From Mycolicibacterium sp. YH-1 (lineage in GTDB: Bacteria; Actinomycetota; Actinomycetes; Mycobacteriales; Mycobacteriaceae), in the NCBI RefSeq assembly GCF_022557175.1, contig NZ_CP092915.1, positions 4,154,001 through 4,218,000 on the forward strand: a DNA stretch of 64,000 bases, written 5' to 3'. Both the position numbers and the translations under genes were made by a program. The notes below the pieces were generated by a model. It was not told the DNA's origin and searched no databases. It was given only the letters and a program-made list of their open reading frames with translations. Numbering within the stretch: position 1 is the stretch's first letter; every line of letters begins with the position of its first letter. Below are positions 24,688 to 34,431 of this stretch, piece after piece.

Positions 24688-26224
24688 CCGCACCATCAGT
24701 TCGACACCGCCGAGCCAGCCTCTCGAAGCCGAACGGGTCACCGCACTGCGGATGCACGACATTGCGAAGGCGTTCCCCGGGACCAAGGCATGTGATGGCG
24801 CCAGCCTCGAGGTCGCCAGGGGCGAAGTGCACTGCCTCCTCGGCGAGAACGGCGCGGGCAAAAGCACTCTCATGAAGATTCTGTCCGGCTCCTATACGCC
24901 GGACTCTGGAACGATCACCCTCGGCGGCGAGGACGTCACGTTCGGTTCCCCCATCGATGGCGTCCGGGCCGGGATCAACACGATCTACCAGGAACTAGAC
25001 CTCATCCCGGATATGACCGTGGCGCAGAACCTCTTCCTGGGCCATGAACCGCTGCGCGGCCCCTTCGTCGCACGCCGGGAACGAGATCGCCTGGCGGCCG
25101 AGGCGATCACCCGAGTCGGCGGCGGCTTCGCACCGTCGGATGTCGTGGCCAATCTGTCTGTGTCCGATCAGCAGCTCACGGCAATCGCGAAGGCACTCAC
25201 CACCGATGCCCGCGTCATCATCATGGACGAGCCCAGCGCCACGCTCACCGATCACGATCTCGCCGAGGTGTTCCGCGTCATCCGCGAACTCACCGCCGCG
25301 GGCAAGTCGGTGATCTACATTTCCCACCGCCTCGACGAGGTGAAGGAGATCGGCGACCGCGCGACCGTGATGCGCGACGGCGCCACCGTCGGAGTCTTCG
25401 ACGTCGCCGCCGTGACCAAGGACGAACTGGTCGAGGCAATGATCGGCCGTGGCCTGCAGCCCCACACGCCCCGCCAACCCCGCCCGGACGGCGAGGGCGC
25501 CGAATTGCTCGAGATTCGACGCGCCGCCATCCCGGGCGTGATCGACGTGTCGGGTATCACCGTCCGGCGCGGCGAGATAGTCGGGCTGGCGGGGTTGGGC
25601 GGCGCGGGCCGTTCCACACTGCTGGCGACCCTATTCGGCGACAGGCGTGCCACGCTCGACCTGACGCTGAGTGGCTCCCGCATCACCCGGCAGACCCCCC
25701 GGGGCGCCGTTCAGGCCGGGATCGGCCTGGTCCCCGAGGACCGCAAGAGCCAGGGACTGTTCCTGGAGCAGTCGATCCTGCGTAACGCAGGCATCGCCGC
25801 GTTGGCGCCATTCGCCCTGAACCCGATGAAGGCCGCCCGAGCGCTGTGCATGCCGCCACTGCAGCGTCTGGGTGTCAAGTTCTCCAGCATTGACCAGCCG
25901 GTCGGTGAACTCTCCGGCGGCAATCAGCAGAAGGTTGTGCTGGCCAAGTGGATGGCCCGCGGAATCGACCTGCTACTGCTCGATGAACCCACCCGCGGGT
26001 TGGATATCGGTGCGAAAGCCGATCTGTTCGAACAGGTTCAGGCGCTGGCCGAGGCCGGCGTTGGCGTGTTGATGGCCTCCAGCGAGCTGAGCGAACTCAC
26101 CGAGAACTGCGATCTGATCTGGGTCATGCACGAGGGCAGGAACATCGCGGCATACGACCCGAGAACCACATCACCGGCGGATATCGCCCGCTGCGTTGTC
26201 ACAGGAGGACACGACATTGACTGA
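24677..26224 (+). CDS. Sugar ABC transporter ATP-binding protein (RbsA/MglA-type, two NBDs)
   Basis: A 515-residue double ATPase. The first domain has Walker A GENGAGKST, a degenerate signature LSVSDQQLTAIAKAL and Walker B VIIMDEPSATLT. The second has a degenerate Walker A (GLAGLGGAGRSTLL), a full signature LSGGNQQKVVLAKWM and Walker B LLLLDEPTRGLD. This asymmetry is normal for ribose-type importers. The ATG at 24677 (MTDSRTISSTPPSQ) lies inside the end of the regulator gene. Its stop overlaps the permease start. Confidence 0.93.
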   Translation: MTDSRTISSTPPSQPLEAERVTALRMHDIAKAFPGTKACDGASLEVARGEVHCLLGENGAGKSTLMKILSGSYTPDSGTITLGGEDVTFGSPIDGVRAGINTIYQELDLIPDMTVAQNLFLGHEPLRGPFVARRERDRLAAEAITRVGGGFAPSDVVANLSVSDQQLTAIAKALTTDARVIIMDEPSATLTDHDLAEVFRVIRELTAAGKSVIYISHRLDEVKEIGDRATVMRDGATVGVFDVAAVTKDELVEAMIGRGLQPHTPRQPRPDGEGAELLEIRRAAIPGVIDVSGITVRRGEIVGLAGLGGAGRSTLLATLFGDRRATLDLTLSGSRITRQTPRGAVQAGIGLVPEDRKSQGLFLEQSILRNAGIAALAPFALNPMKAARALCMPPLQRLGVKFSSIDQPVGELSGGNQQKVVLAKWMARGIDLLLLDEPTRGLDIGAKADLFEQVQALAEAGVGVLMASSELSELTENCDLIWVMHEGRNIAAYDPRTTSPADIARCVVTGGHDID

Positions 26225-27224
26225 CCTCATTCAGGGCCCCACACCGCACGCGCCGTCCACCCCGGCGGTCAATGTGCGTACACGTCGCCAGAACATCATC
26301 GTGCGGTTCAATCTGCTGTTCATCTTCGTTGCGCTGTTCGTCGTCGCATCGGTCACGGCCCCGCAGTTCCTCACCTCGCAGAACATGGCCAACCTGCTGC
26401 AGCAATCCAGCCTCACCGGCATCGTCGCGATCGGCATGACCGTCGTGATCCTGACCTCTGGCATCGACCTGTCGGTGGGAAGCGTTGCGGCACTGTCGGG
26501 AATGGTGGTCGCGATCCTCATCGGCCTGGGAATCGCATGGCCAATCGCCATGGTGCTGGCCATCATGAGCGGGCTGGTTCTCGGCGGGATCATGGGCGGA
26601 TTGACTGCCTACCTAGCCCTACCGGCGTTCATGATCACGCTGGCCGGGATGCAGAGCATCCGCGGTCTCACCTTCCTGACCACCAACGGCACACCCACAA
26701 CCGCGGAGATTCCGATCGGCCTGCGGTTCTTGGGCGCCGGAACCATCGCCGGCATTCCGGTCGTCGGGCTGATCTTCGTCATCACCACCGTGATCGTGGG
26801 TCTGGTGCTGCGCCGCACGACCTTCGGTGAACACATCTACGCGGTCGGCAGCAACGCCAAGGCGGCACGGCTATCCGGGCTGCCAGTGCAGCGCATAACC
26901 ACTGCGGCGTATGTGATCTGCGGCGGATTGGCCGCGCTGGTCGGAGTGCTGCTCACCGCGCGGCTCACCATCGGTCAACCCACAGCCAACACCGGACTGG
27001 AACTGGATGCCATCGCCGCGGTGGTGCTGGGAGGGACCAGCCTGTTCGGCGGAAAGGGCGGCGTGATGGGCACATTCATCGCCGTGCTGCTGCTGTCGGT
27101 GCTGCGCAATCTCTTCAACCTGCTGGGGCTGAGTTCGTTCTTCCAGATGCTCGTGACCGGACTCATCCTGATCGCGGCGCTGATCATGAACTACGTCCTG
27201 GACCGTCAGAACAAGACCGCCTGA
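26217..27224 (+). CDS. Sugar ABC transporter permease (RbsC-type)
   Basis: A 335-residue membrane permease of the ribose/galactose importer class with 8-10 helices. Signatures are QQSSLTGIVAIGMTVVILTSGIDLSVGSV split across two helices and the cytoplasmic coupling loop HIYAVGSNAKAARLSGL, plus AVVLGGTSLFGGKGG. The TTG at 26217 is chosen because AGGAGG lies 8 nt upstream (26203-26208). It overlaps the ATPase stop, giving tight coupling. Only one permease is present, so the channel is presumably a homodimer. Confidence 0.9.
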   Translation: MTDLIQGPTPHAPSTPAVNVRTRRQNIIVRFNLLFIFVALFVVASVTAPQFLTSQNMANLLQQSSLTGIVAIGMTVVILTSGIDLSVGSVAALSGMVVAILIGLGIAWPIAMVLAIMSGLVLGGIMGGLTAYLALPAFMITLAGMQSIRGLTFLTTNGTPTTAEIPIGLRFLGAGTIAGIPVVGLIFVITTVIVGLVLRRTTFGEHIYAVGSNAKAARLSGLPVQRITTAAYVICGGLAALVGVLLTARLTIGQPTANTGLELDAIAAVVLGGTSLFGGKGGVMGTFIAVLLLSVLRNLFNLLGLSSFFQMLVTGLILIAALIMNYVLDRQNKTA

Positions 27225-27257
27225 AACCCAGGCAACAACAGAAGGGCTTCGAATCCG

Positions 27258-27956
27258 ATGACTATCGACACACAGCCGACCACCACCGAGGTCGCTGCAA
27301 TGATCGACCACACCCTACTCAAGCCGGAGGCGACCGCGGCCGACGTCGAGGCATTGGTCGCCGAGGCAGTGGCGCTGGGCACCTACTCGGTGTGCGTCTC
27401 ACCATCGATGCTGCCGATCAGCGTCCCGTCCGACTCGGATCTGAAAATCGCAGTGGTGTGCGGCTTTCCAAGCGGGAAGCACAGCTCGGCGGTCAAGGCC
27501 GCCGAGGCCGCCGAGGCAGTGCGCCTCGGCGCAGACGAGATCGACATGGTGATCGACATCGGGGCGGCGAAGGAGGGCTCGTTCGACCGCGTCGAGGCCG
27601 ATATCGCAGCGGTGCGCGCCGCCGCGCCCGCGCCGACGGTACTGAAGGTGATCATCGAGTCGGCCGCGTTGACCGATGACGAGATCGTCGGGGTGTGTCG
27701 CGCGGCTACGGCAGCACGCGCCGACTTCGTCAAGACCTCGACGGGTTTCCATCCGACCGGCGGTGCCACCGCGCACGCGGTCGAGCTGATGTACCGCACG
27801 GTCCACAGCGAAGGTCTCGCGGTGAAGGCATCAGGCGGTGTGCGCACTCTCGAGCAGGCACAGGCCATGATCGCGGCGGGCGCTACCCGGCTAGGCGTGT
27901 CGGGATCGCGCGCGCTGCTCGGCGCGGCTGGGCCCGAGGTGGCATCCGACTACTGA
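27258..27956 (+). CDS. deoC: Deoxyribose-phosphate aldolase
   Basis: A 232-residue class I aldolase of the DERA family, which cleaves 2-deoxyribose 5-phosphate to acetaldehyde and glyceraldehyde 3-phosphate. All hallmarks are present: [37 protein letters not shown] (Asp96), [14 protein letters not shown], the Schiff-base Lys159 in [10 protein letters not shown] and the proton-relay Lys190 in VKASGGVRT. The ATG at 27258 is the family start. As the last gene of the cassette it suggests a route ending in C2 plus triose phosphate. Confidence 0.93.
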   Translation: MTIDTQPTTTEVAAMIDHTLLKPEATAADVEALVAEAVALGTYSVCVSPSMLPISVPSDSDLKIAVVCGFPSGKHSSAVKAAEAAEAVRLGADEIDMVIDIGAAKEGSFDRVEADIAAVRAAAPAPTVLKVIIESAALTDDEIVGVCRAATAARADFVKTSTGFHPTGGATAHAVELMYRTVHSEGLAVKASGGVRTLEQAQAMIAAGATRLGVSGSRALLGAAGPEVASDY

Positions 27957-27962
27957 CAGACT

Positions 27963-27993
27963 CCCCATCGGGATGAAACTGTGGCCCGTGGGG
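27963..27993. terminator. Weak hairpin after deoC
   Basis: CCCCATCGGG (27963-27972) pairs with CCCGTGGGG (27985-27993) if one T bulges, with a 12-nt loop. It begins 6 bp after the deoC stop and could separate the cassette from sthA. Confidence 0.35.
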
Positions 27994-28060
27994 ACGGTGT
28001 TCACCCGCTATTGACGCCGTCGGCATGCGGGGTTGAGGCAAGCGGCGTAGGACTACACCC

Positions 28061-29476
28061 ATGGGTTCCTCGCAGGAGTACGACCTCGTCGTCATCGGAT
28101 CCGGTCCCGGCGGCCAGAAGGCGGCGATCGCGGCGGCCAAGCTCGGCAAGTCGGTCGCGGTGATCGAGCGAGGCCGGATGCTGGGCGGCGTCTGCGTGAA
28201 CACCGGCACGATCCCGTCGAAGACGTTGCGCGAGGCCGTCGTCTACCTCACCGGCATGAGCCAGCGCGAGCTGTACGGCGACAGCTATCGCGTCAAGGAC
28301 AAGATCACCCCCGCCGACCTGCTGGCCCGCACACAGCACGTGATCGGCAAGGAGGTCGACGTCGTGCGCGCTCAGCTGATGCGCAACCGCGTCGAGCTGT
28401 ACGTCGGGCACGCCCGCTTCGTCGACGAGCACTCCGTCCTGATCGAGGACCCGTCGCGGGCCGAGCGAATCACCGTCTCGGGCCGCCACATCGTCATCGC
28501 CACAGGCACCAAACCGGCCCGGCCCCCCGGCGTCGAATTCGACGAGGATCGCGTCCTGGACTCCGACGGGATCCTGGACCTCAAAACCATTCCGACGTCG
28601 ATGGTCGTCGTCGGCGCCGGGGTCATCGGCATCGAGTACGCCTCGATGTTCGCCGCGCTGGGCACCAAGGTCACGGTCGTGGAGAAGCGCACGGCAATGC
28701 TGGAGTTCTGCGACCCGGAGATCGTGGAGTCGCTGCGCTTCCATCTGCGGGATCTGGCGGTCACGTTCCGGTTCGGCGAGGAGGTGACCGCCGTCGATGT
28801 CGGCTCCGCCGGCACCGTCACCACCCTGGCCAGCGGCAAGCAGATACCGGCGGACACCGTCATGTACTCCGCGGGACGGCAGGGGCAGACCGATCACCTC
28901 GACCTCGACGCGGCGGGGCTGGAGGCCGACGATCGCGGGCGCATCTTCGTCGACGAGAACTACCAGACCAAGGTCGACCACATCTACGCCGTCGGCGACG
29001 TCATCGGCTTCCCCGCGCTGGCCGCCACCTCAATGGATCAGGGCCGTCTCGCGGCGTATCACGCGTTCGGCGAGCCGTGTAAGGGCATGACCGAACTGCA
29101 GCCGATCGGCATCTACTCCATTCCGGAGGTCTCCTACGTCGGCGCCACCGAGGTGGAACTGACCAAGGACTCCATCCCCTATGAGGTGGGGGTGTCGCGC
29201 TACCGCGAACTCGCCCGCGGCCAGATCGCCGGTGACTCCTACGGCATGCTCAAACTGCTCGTCTCGACCGAGGACCTGCGCATCCTGGGCGTGCACATCT
29301 TCGGTACGGCAGCGACCGAACTGGTGCACATCGGCCAGGCCGTGATGGGCTGCGGCGGCACCGTCGAGTACCTGGTCGACGCCGTCATCAACTATCCGAC
29401 GTTCTCAGAGGCCTACAAGGTCGCCGCACTGGACGTGATGAACAAGCTCAGGGCACTGAGTCAGTTCCGCACCTAG
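28061..29476 (+). CDS. sthA: Soluble pyridine nucleotide transhydrogenase
   Basis: A 471-residue flavoprotein that exchanges reducing equivalents between NADPH and NAD+. The FAD-binding motif is [20 protein letters not shown]. The redox-active disulfide of lipoamide dehydrogenases is replaced in [16 protein letters not shown], where the second Cys is Thr, as expected for SthA. The NAD(P)-binding motif is [19 protein letters not shown] and the C-terminal dimerisation domain has SIPEVSYVG. It is the homologue of Rv2713. Its stop overlaps the convergent protease gene by 4 nt. Confidence 0.95.
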   Translation: MGSSQEYDLVVIGSGPGGQKAAIAAAKLGKSVAVIERGRMLGGVCVNTGTIPSKTLREAVVYLTGMSQRELYGDSYRVKDKITPADLLARTQHVIGKEVDVVRAQLMRNRVELYVGHARFVDEHSVLIEDPSRAERITVSGRHIVIATGTKPARPPGVEFDEDRVLDSDGILDLKTIPTSMVVVGAGVIGIEYASMFAALGTKVTVVEKRTAMLEFCDPEIVESLRFHLRDLAVTFRFGEEVTAVDVGSAGTVTTLASGKQIPADTVMYSAGRQGQTDHLDLDAAGLEADDRGRIFVDENYQTKVDHIYAVGDVIGFPALAATSMDQGRLAAYHAFGEPCKGMTELQPIGIYSIPEVSYVGATEVELTKDSIPYEVGVSRYRELARGQIAGDSYGMLKLLVSTEDLRILGVHIFGTAATELVHIGQAVMGCGGTVEYLVDAVINYPTFSEAYKVAALDVMNKLRALSQFRT

Positions 29477-30267
29477 CAGCCGTCGTCGAGCATCGTCGGG
29501 GCGTCGTCACCCTCCCCGCCCGCCTCGGCGCGTTCCAACAGGTGCACCACAGCAGGTCCGAAGGGTGCCGAGTATGACACCGCCTCGTCGCAGCCACCAC
29601 CGTCCAAACCGCCGGTCAGACCCGCGATCGTCGCGCCCGACACCCAGGGCGAGCCACTCGTGCCGTCGGACAGCCCCGTGCAGGGCAGCGCGGGGAATCC
29701 CCGTTCGGTCGCCGTGGTGGTGGTACTGCACCCGACCGGTCCTCCCCCGATGCCCAGCGCGTAGCCGGTCAACGTGATCGCCATGCCCTGGTGAGGCGCA
29801 GAACCGAGCGCGAAACCTCCACCTGCTGCCGACTCGACCGAATCACCGCTGTCCCTGCTCACTCGGGCGATGGCATAGTCCGCCACCGGGTCCTGATCGG
29901 ACACCCAGCGAGGGTCGAGGTAGACCGCGTCAATGTGCCAGAAGTCCTCAGGGTCCGCGTCATCGGAGAAACCAGGTACGAAGTAGGCGTCGATCCCGTC
30001 GGATATGCAGTGCGCCGCGGTGATGATCAGATCACCGTCCTTGGAGTCGAGCACCGAACCCGAGCACGTGTGCAGCGTCTGGTTGCCGAGGAACACGGCA
30101 CCGATGCGTCGGTCCGGTTCGACGGACGTCGCGCTGGCCTCGGTCACGGCCGCCTGGGCAGCGCCCGCCTCGGCCGCGGCGACTCCGACTGGTCGCGGGG
30201 CCGCCCGGTCCGAGCACCCCGGCGCCAGCGCCACCAGGGCGGCCAGCGCAAGCATCCGAATCCTCAT
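29473..30267 (-). CDS. Exported trypsin-like serine protease
   Basis: A 264-residue secreted protein with a signal peptide ending LVALAPGC; Cys18 could be lipidated, although the lipobox is atypical because position -3 is Ala. The chymotrypsin fold carries the triad His86 (IITAAHC), Asp130 (VADYAIARV) and Ser204 (GTSGSPW). Cys pairs (including HTCSGS with AAHC, and LPCTGL) could form disulfides in the cell wall. It is inserted between sthA and the PAC2 gene, which are neighbours in M. tuberculosis. The substrate is unknown. Confidence 0.88.
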   Translation of the reverse strand: MRIRMLALAALVALAPGCSDRAAPRPVGVAAAEAGAAQAAVTEASATSVEPDRRIGAVFLGNQTLHTCSGSVLDSKDGDLIITAAHCISDGIDAYFVPGFSDDADPEDFWHIDAVYLDPRWVSDQDPVADYAIARVSRDSGDSVESAAGGGFALGSAPHQGMAITLTGYALGIGGGPVGCSTTTTATERGFPALPCTGLSDGTSGSPWVSGATIAGLTGGLDGGGCDEAVSYSAPFGPAVVHLLERAEAGGEGDDAPTMLDDGC

Positions 30268-30428
30268 CTGACGATCCTGCCCGAAGTACCTAGGAATTCG
30301 CCCAGCACACTGTCGCGTTCATAACGAAGGGTGGGCCTGCGATGGCAGGCACCCCAACGTGCGGGACACTAGAGATCACGGAGTGTGGCGGTCCGACCGT
30401 CGATGACCCGTGGTGAGGAGGCAAGGCG

Positions 30429-31406
30429 ATGGCCGACAACCCGGAACAGCAGTATCAGCCCGAACAGAACGGGATGTACGAGCTGGAGTTCCCCGCACCA
30501 CAATTGTCGCTGCCCGACGGCCGGGGGCCTGTGATGATTCACGCCCTCGAGGGCTTCTCGGACGCAGGTCACGCCATCCGGTTGGCCGCCGCCCACCTGA
30601 CGGACACTCTCGACACCGAGCTCGTCGCGTCGTTCGCCATCGACGACCTGCTGGACTACCGGTCGCGGCGACCACTGATGACGTTCAAGACCGATCACTT
30701 CACCCACTACGAAGATCCCGTGCTGAATCTCTACGCCCTGCACGACAGCGTGGGCACGCCGTTTCTGCTGTTGGCGGGCATGGAGCCCGATCTGAAATGG
30801 GAACGGTTCATCGCGGCGGTTCGGCTGCTGGCAGAACGTCTCGGCGTCCGCAAGGTCATCGGGCTGGGCACCATCCCGATGGCCGTGCCGCACACCCGCC
30901 CGGTCACCATGACCGCGCACGCCACCGACAAGGAACTGATCGCCGAGCACCAGCCGTGGGTCGGTGAGGTTCAGGTTCCCGCGAGCGTGTCGAATCTGCT
31001 CGAGTACCGGATGTCGCAGCACGGGCACGAAGCCCTGGGTTTCACCGTGCACGTACCGCACTACCTGGCGCAAACGGACTACCCGCCCGCGGCCGAGGCA
31101 CTGTTGGCCGAGGTCAGTAGGGCGGCTGCGCTGCAGATACCGCTCGCGGCACTCGGACAGGCGAGCGCGGAGGTGCACACCAAGATCGCCGAGCAGGTCG
31201 AGGCCAGCACCGAGGTCGCTCAAGTGGTTTCTGCCCTGGAGCACCAGTACGATGCTTTCGTCGCTGCTCAGGAGAACCGGTCATTGCTGGCCCGGGACGA
31301 AGATCTGCCGAGCGGCGATGAACTGGGCGCGGAATTCGAACGCTTCCTCGCCGAGCAGGCCGGTGACGAGCCCACCGACGGGCACGGCGGACCTGCATCG
31401 CCCTGA
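30429..31406 (+). CDS. PAC2 family protein (Rv2714-like)
   Basis: A 325-residue soluble protein of the PAC2 (proteasome assembly chaperone 2-like) family. The conserved start is PVMIHALEGFSDAGHAIRLAA, followed by ASFAIDDLLDYRSRRPLM and VIGLGTIPMAVPHTRPV. The C-terminal about 80 residues are helical and acidic. The ATG at 30429 follows GGAGGCAAGGCG. It begins an operon with the hydrolase gene 24 bp downstream, as in M. tuberculosis. The molecular role is unproven. Confidence 0.9.
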   Translation: MADNPEQQYQPEQNGMYELEFPAPQLSLPDGRGPVMIHALEGFSDAGHAIRLAAAHLTDTLDTELVASFAIDDLLDYRSRRPLMTFKTDHFTHYEDPVLNLYALHDSVGTPFLLLAGMEPDLKWERFIAAVRLLAERLGVRKVIGLGTIPMAVPHTRPVTMTAHATDKELIAEHQPWVGEVQVPASVSNLLEYRMSQHGHEALGFTVHVPHYLAQTDYPPAAEALLAEVSRAAALQIPLAALGQASAEVHTKIAEQVEASTEVAQVVSALEHQYDAFVAAQENRSLLARDEDLPSGDELGAEFERFLAEQAGDEPTDGHGGPASP

Positions 31407-31430
31407 CGGGCCCGACGACGGAGTTGGCGG

Positions 31431-32456
31431 ATGACGACGGACCAGAAGCCCAACCTACGACCCGTGCGTGAAATCGTCCCGACGTTGGAGTACCGCACCA
31501 TCCACGGGTACCGCCGCGCCTTCCGAGTGGCCGGGTCAGGCCCCCCGATCCTGCTGATTCACGGCATCGGCGACAACTCCACGACATGGACCACGGTCCA
31601 GACCAAGCTCGCGCAGCGGTTCACCGTCATCGCGCCCGACCTGCTGGGTCACGGGAAGTCGGACAAACCGCGCGCCGACTACTCGGTCGCCGCCTACGCC
31701 AACGGCATGCGCGACCTGCTCAGTGTCCTCGACATCGAGCGAGTGACAGTGGTCGGTCACTCGTTGGGCGGCGGGGTCGCCATGCAATTCGCCTATCAGT
31801 TCCCACAATTGGTGGACCGACTCATCCTCGTTGGCGCGGGCGGCGTGACCAAGGACGTCAACGTCGCACTGCGCATCGCGTCCCTCCCGATGGGCAGCGA
31901 GGCCCTAGCGGCGCTGCGCCTGCCCATGGTGCTGCCCGCTCTGCAGCTGGTCGGCCGAGTGGGCGGCGCCCTGTTCGGCAAGACCGGTGTCGGCCGCGAC
32001 ATCCCCAACATGCTGCGCATCCTGGCCGACCTGCCCGAGCCGACGGCGTCATCCGCCTTTGCCCGCACGCTGCGTGCGGTGGTGGACTGGCGGGGACAGG
32101 TGGTCACCATGCTCGACCGATGTTATTTGACCGAATCCGTTCCCGTTCAACTGATCTGGGGATCAAAGGACTCGGTGATCCCAGTGAGTCACGGCCGCAT
32201 GGCGCACGCGGCGATGCCGGGCTCACAACTCGAGATCTTCGAGGGCTCAGGCCACTTCCCGTTCCACGACGATCCGGACCGCTTCGTTGCGCTCGTGGAG
32301 ACGTTCATCGACTCGACAGCCCCCGCGACACACGACCAGGAAGCACTTCGGAACCTGCTGCGCACCGGTGTCACCGAGGCCGACTTGACCGGTCCCACCG
32401 GCACCCGGGCCGCGGTGCTGGACGCGATGGACACCGACGAGCGCAGCGCCACCTGA
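31431..32456 (+). CDS. Alpha/beta hydrolase (Rv2715-like)
   Basis: A 341-residue alpha/beta hydrolase with HGxG-type oxyanion strand ILLIHGIGDNSTTW, nucleophile Ser in VVGHSLGGGVAMQ, acid Asp in LIWGSKDSVIPV and catalytic His in GSGHFPFHDDP. The architecture is that of epoxide hydrolase or meta-cleavage product hydrolase-like enzymes, with a cap domain between residues about 140 and 235. It probably acts on small lipophilic esters; the substrate is unknown. It is co-directional with the PAC2 and PhzF genes. Confidence 0.88.
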   Translation: MTTDQKPNLRPVREIVPTLEYRTIHGYRRAFRVAGSGPPILLIHGIGDNSTTWTTVQTKLAQRFTVIAPDLLGHGKSDKPRADYSVAAYANGMRDLLSVLDIERVTVVGHSLGGGVAMQFAYQFPQLVDRLILVGAGGVTKDVNVALRIASLPMGSEALAALRLPMVLPALQLVGRVGGALFGKTGVGRDIPNMLRILADLPEPTASSAFARTLRAVVDWRGQVVTMLDRCYLTESVPVQLIWGSKDSVIPVSHGRMAHAAMPGSQLEIFEGSGHFPFHDDPDRFVALVETFIDSTAPATHDQEALRNLLRTGVTEADLTGPTGTRAAVLDAMDTDERSAT

Positions 32457-32504
32457 GGTCGCAGAGCCGCCCAGTTGGGCCGCCCGACGACGTAGCATCG
32501 GCAG

Positions 32505-33203
32505 ATGGCTATCGACGTGACCGTGTTGCGCGTCTTCACCGACTCCGACGGCAATCACGGCAATCCCCTTGGCGTGGTTGACGCCGACCAAGTTCCCCCC
32601 TCCGACCGCCAGCGCGTAGCCGCGCAATTGGGTTACAGCGAAACCATTTTCGTCGGACTGCCGGCACCAGGAGCCACCACCGCCATAGCGCACATCTTCA
32701 CCCCGACGACCGAGCTTCCGTTCGCGGGGCATCCGACCGTGGGAGCGGGTTGGTGGCTGCGCAACCGCGGGACGCCGGTCAAAACGCTGCAGGTGCCCGC
32801 CGGGGTGGTGCAGGTCGAGCACCAGTCTGCGCCCGACGGTGAGTTCACCACGATCACCGCACGCGCGGAGTGGGCACCGGAGTTCCTTATCTACGAAATG
32901 TCATCGATCGACGAGGTACTGGCCGCCGATCCAGATGACTACGCCGAGGACGTCGAGCACTACGTGTGGTCGTGGAGCGATCGGGCCGCCGGCGCCATCC
33001 GGTCGCGGATGTTCGCCAGCCACTTCGGCATTCCCGAGGACGAGGCCACCGGTTCGGCGGCCGTGCGCATGACGGACTACCTGAGTCGCGATCTCTCTAT
33101 CACGCAGGGCAAGGGTTCACACATTCGCACGTCGTGGGACGCACAGGGCTGGGTGAAGGTCGCAGGCCGGGTCGTCGACGACGGCACCAGGCAGATCGAC
33201 TGA
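32505..33203 (+). CDS. PhzF family isomerase-like protein (Rv2716-like)
   Basis: A 232-residue protein of the PhzF/diaminopimelate-epimerase fold. The family hallmarks are [19 protein letters not shown], a glutamate in [11 protein letters not shown] that is the catalytic acid in Phz[19 protein letters not shown] and the C-terminal [15 protein letters not shown]. The protein is shorter than PhzF enzymes (usually about 280 residues). It is convergent with nrdR. The substrate is unknown. Confidence 0.88.
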   Translation: MAIDVTVLRVFTDSDGNHGNPLGVVDADQVPPSDRQRVAAQLGYSETIFVGLPAPGATTAIAHIFTPTTELPFAGHPTVGAGWWLRNRGTPVKTLQVPAGVVQVEHQSAPDGEFTTITARAEWAPEFLIYEMSSIDEVLAADPDDYAEDVEHYVWSWSDRAAGAIRSRMFASHFGIPEDEATGSAAVRMTDYLSRDLSITQGKGSHIRTSWDAQGWVKVAGRVVDDGTRQID

Positions 33204-33216
33204 CCCGCTCGCCCGG

Positions 33217-33681
33217 TCAGCTGGAAGGGGCGACCTTGCGGTGCGCGCGCAGCGCCTCGATCTCGCGTTCGAAGTCATCGGCCGAGGAGAACGACCGGTA
33301 CACCGAGGCGAACCGCAGATAGGCCACCTCGTCGAGGTCTCGTAGTGGGCCCAGAATCGCCAGCCCGACCTCGTTACTGGCAACCTCGGGTGATCCGGCG
33401 GCGCGGACGGCGTCCTCGACCTGCTGAGCCAGGAGGTTCAGCGCATCGTCGTCGACCTGTCGGCCCTGGCAGGCCCGGCGGACGCCCTTGATCACCTTCT
33501 CCCGACTGAACGGTTCGGTGACCCCGCTGCGCTTGACGACCGCCAACACGGCGGTCTCGACGGTGGTGAAACGCTTGCCGCACTCCGGGCACGAGCGGCG
33601 GCGGCGGATGGCCTGCCCCTCATCGGCCTCACGGGAGTCGACCACTCTGGAGTCAGGGTGACGGCAGAACGGACAGTGCAT
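33217..33681 (-). CDS. nrdR: Ribonucleotide reductase transcriptional repressor NrdR
   Basis: A 154-residue ATP/dATP-sensing repressor of ribonucleotide reductase genes. The N-terminal zinc ribbon is [17 protein letters not shown] with [14 protein letters not shown]. The ATP-cone domain contains [19 protein letters not shown] and [20 protein letters not shown]. The ATG at 33681 gives the standard length; the upstream extension is non-homologous. It is immediately downstream of chiZ and convergent with the PhzF gene. Confidence 0.97.
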   Translation of the reverse strand: MHCPFCRHPDSRVVDSREADEGQAIRRRRSCPECGKRFTTVETAVLAVVKRSGVTEPFSREKVIKGVRRACQGRQVDDDALNLLAQQVEDAVRAAGSPEVASNEVGLAILGPLRDLDEVAYLRFASVYRSFSSADDFEREIEALRAHRKVAPSS

Positions 33682-33776
33682 CACCGCTCCTTCGCCGCCT
33701 ATGGCCAGTCCGGGCAACCCGGTCGCATACGAGCGTACCGTCGCACGGACGCAGGGTTCACGGCGCACGGCGCACG

Positions 33777-34223
33777 TCAGCCCACGGGGGCGATGAGCGT
33801 CTGCCCGGCATCGACCGCGGCGGAATCCAATTCGTTGAGCTCACGGATCTGATCAACGACCGCACCGGTGGGCGCATCGGGGGCCACGCGACGAGCAAGC
33901 TGCTGCAGCGACTCCCCCATTTGCACCTGGACGACGGCCAGTTGGCCCGGCACGGGCTGGGGCACCTCGGGCGGGGCGCCGAACTGGGCCACGAGTCCGA
34001 GCCACACCGTGATGCCAGCTGCCATCAGCGCCAGCAGCACTGTCGTGACCGGTGTGATGGGCTTGCGTCGGTGCGAAGCCCGCGACATCAGAACGCCGGT
34101 GCCGCGGTACCGCAGCGGCTCCGCGGCCGGCCGACGGCGTTGCGGACCCCGCGACGCGTCGGGGCGTCGCCGCACCGGGCGAGCGATGAGATCGGTCGGG
34201 TTCTCCCTGGTGATGATGGTCAT
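33777..34223 (-). CDS. chiZ: LysM-domain cell-division/SOS protein (ChiZ, Rv2719c-like)
   Basis: A 148-residue membrane protein with a basic, Arg/Pro-rich cytosolic N-terminus (residues 1-60), one transmembrane helix (about residues 62-82, [20 protein letters not shown]) and a periplasmic LysM-type domain ([20 protein letters not shown] through GQTLIAPVG). It matches Rv2719c/ChiZ, which blocks septation after DNA damage in M. tuberculosis. The ATG at 34223 ([11 protein letters not shown]) is the family start. It is divergent from lexA, with LexA-box-like sequence in its promoter. Confidence 0.9.
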   Translation of the reverse strand: MTIITRENPTDLIARPVRRRPDASRGPQRRRPAAEPLRYRGTGVLMSRASHRRKPITPVTTVLLALMAAGITVWLGLVAQFGAPPEVPQPVPGQLAVVQVQMGESLQQLARRVAPDAPTGAVVDQIRELNELDSAAVDAGQTLIAPVG

Positions 34224-34274
34224 CTTCGAGCCTTTCGGTGAAGCGCCGGAGCGTGTGTTCGCTTGTGTGTTCGA

Positions 34275-34297
34275 AATATAATCGCTCAGGTGTTCGA
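34275..34297 (-). promoter_or_regulatory. chiZ promoter -10 with SOS-box-like site
   Basis: On the minus strand TCGAAC-ACCT-GAGCGA (34297-34282) matches 10 of 12 positions of the mycobacterial LexA box TCGAAC-N4-GTTCGA. It is followed at once by a -10 hexamer TATATT (34280-34275). LexA bound here would block the promoter of the chiZ gene starting at 34223. Further TCGAAC/GTTCGA half-sites are at 34269-34274 and 34314-34319. Confidence 0.55.
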
Positions 34298-34383
34298 TGA
34301 ATAGAACATGTGATCGAACTGTTGCAAACGATATCGGCGCCCACCGACAAGTTCCGGCCGTCACGCGCCGCTCCCGACACGCG

Positions 34384-34399
34384 TCGAACACATGTTTGA
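34384..34399 (+). promoter_or_regulatory. LexA (SOS) box of lexA
   Basis: TCGAAC-ACAT-GTTTGA matches 11 of 12 positions of the mycobacterial SOS box. It overlaps the -35 of a TTGATT (34396-34401), 17-bp spacer, TAGATT (34419-34424) promoter that would start lexA transcription close to its ATG at 34432, giving a nearly leaderless mRNA. This is standard autoregulation. Confidence 0.8.
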
Positions 34400-34431
34400 T
34401 TATCGGGATTGACAGGACTAGATTCGCCACC

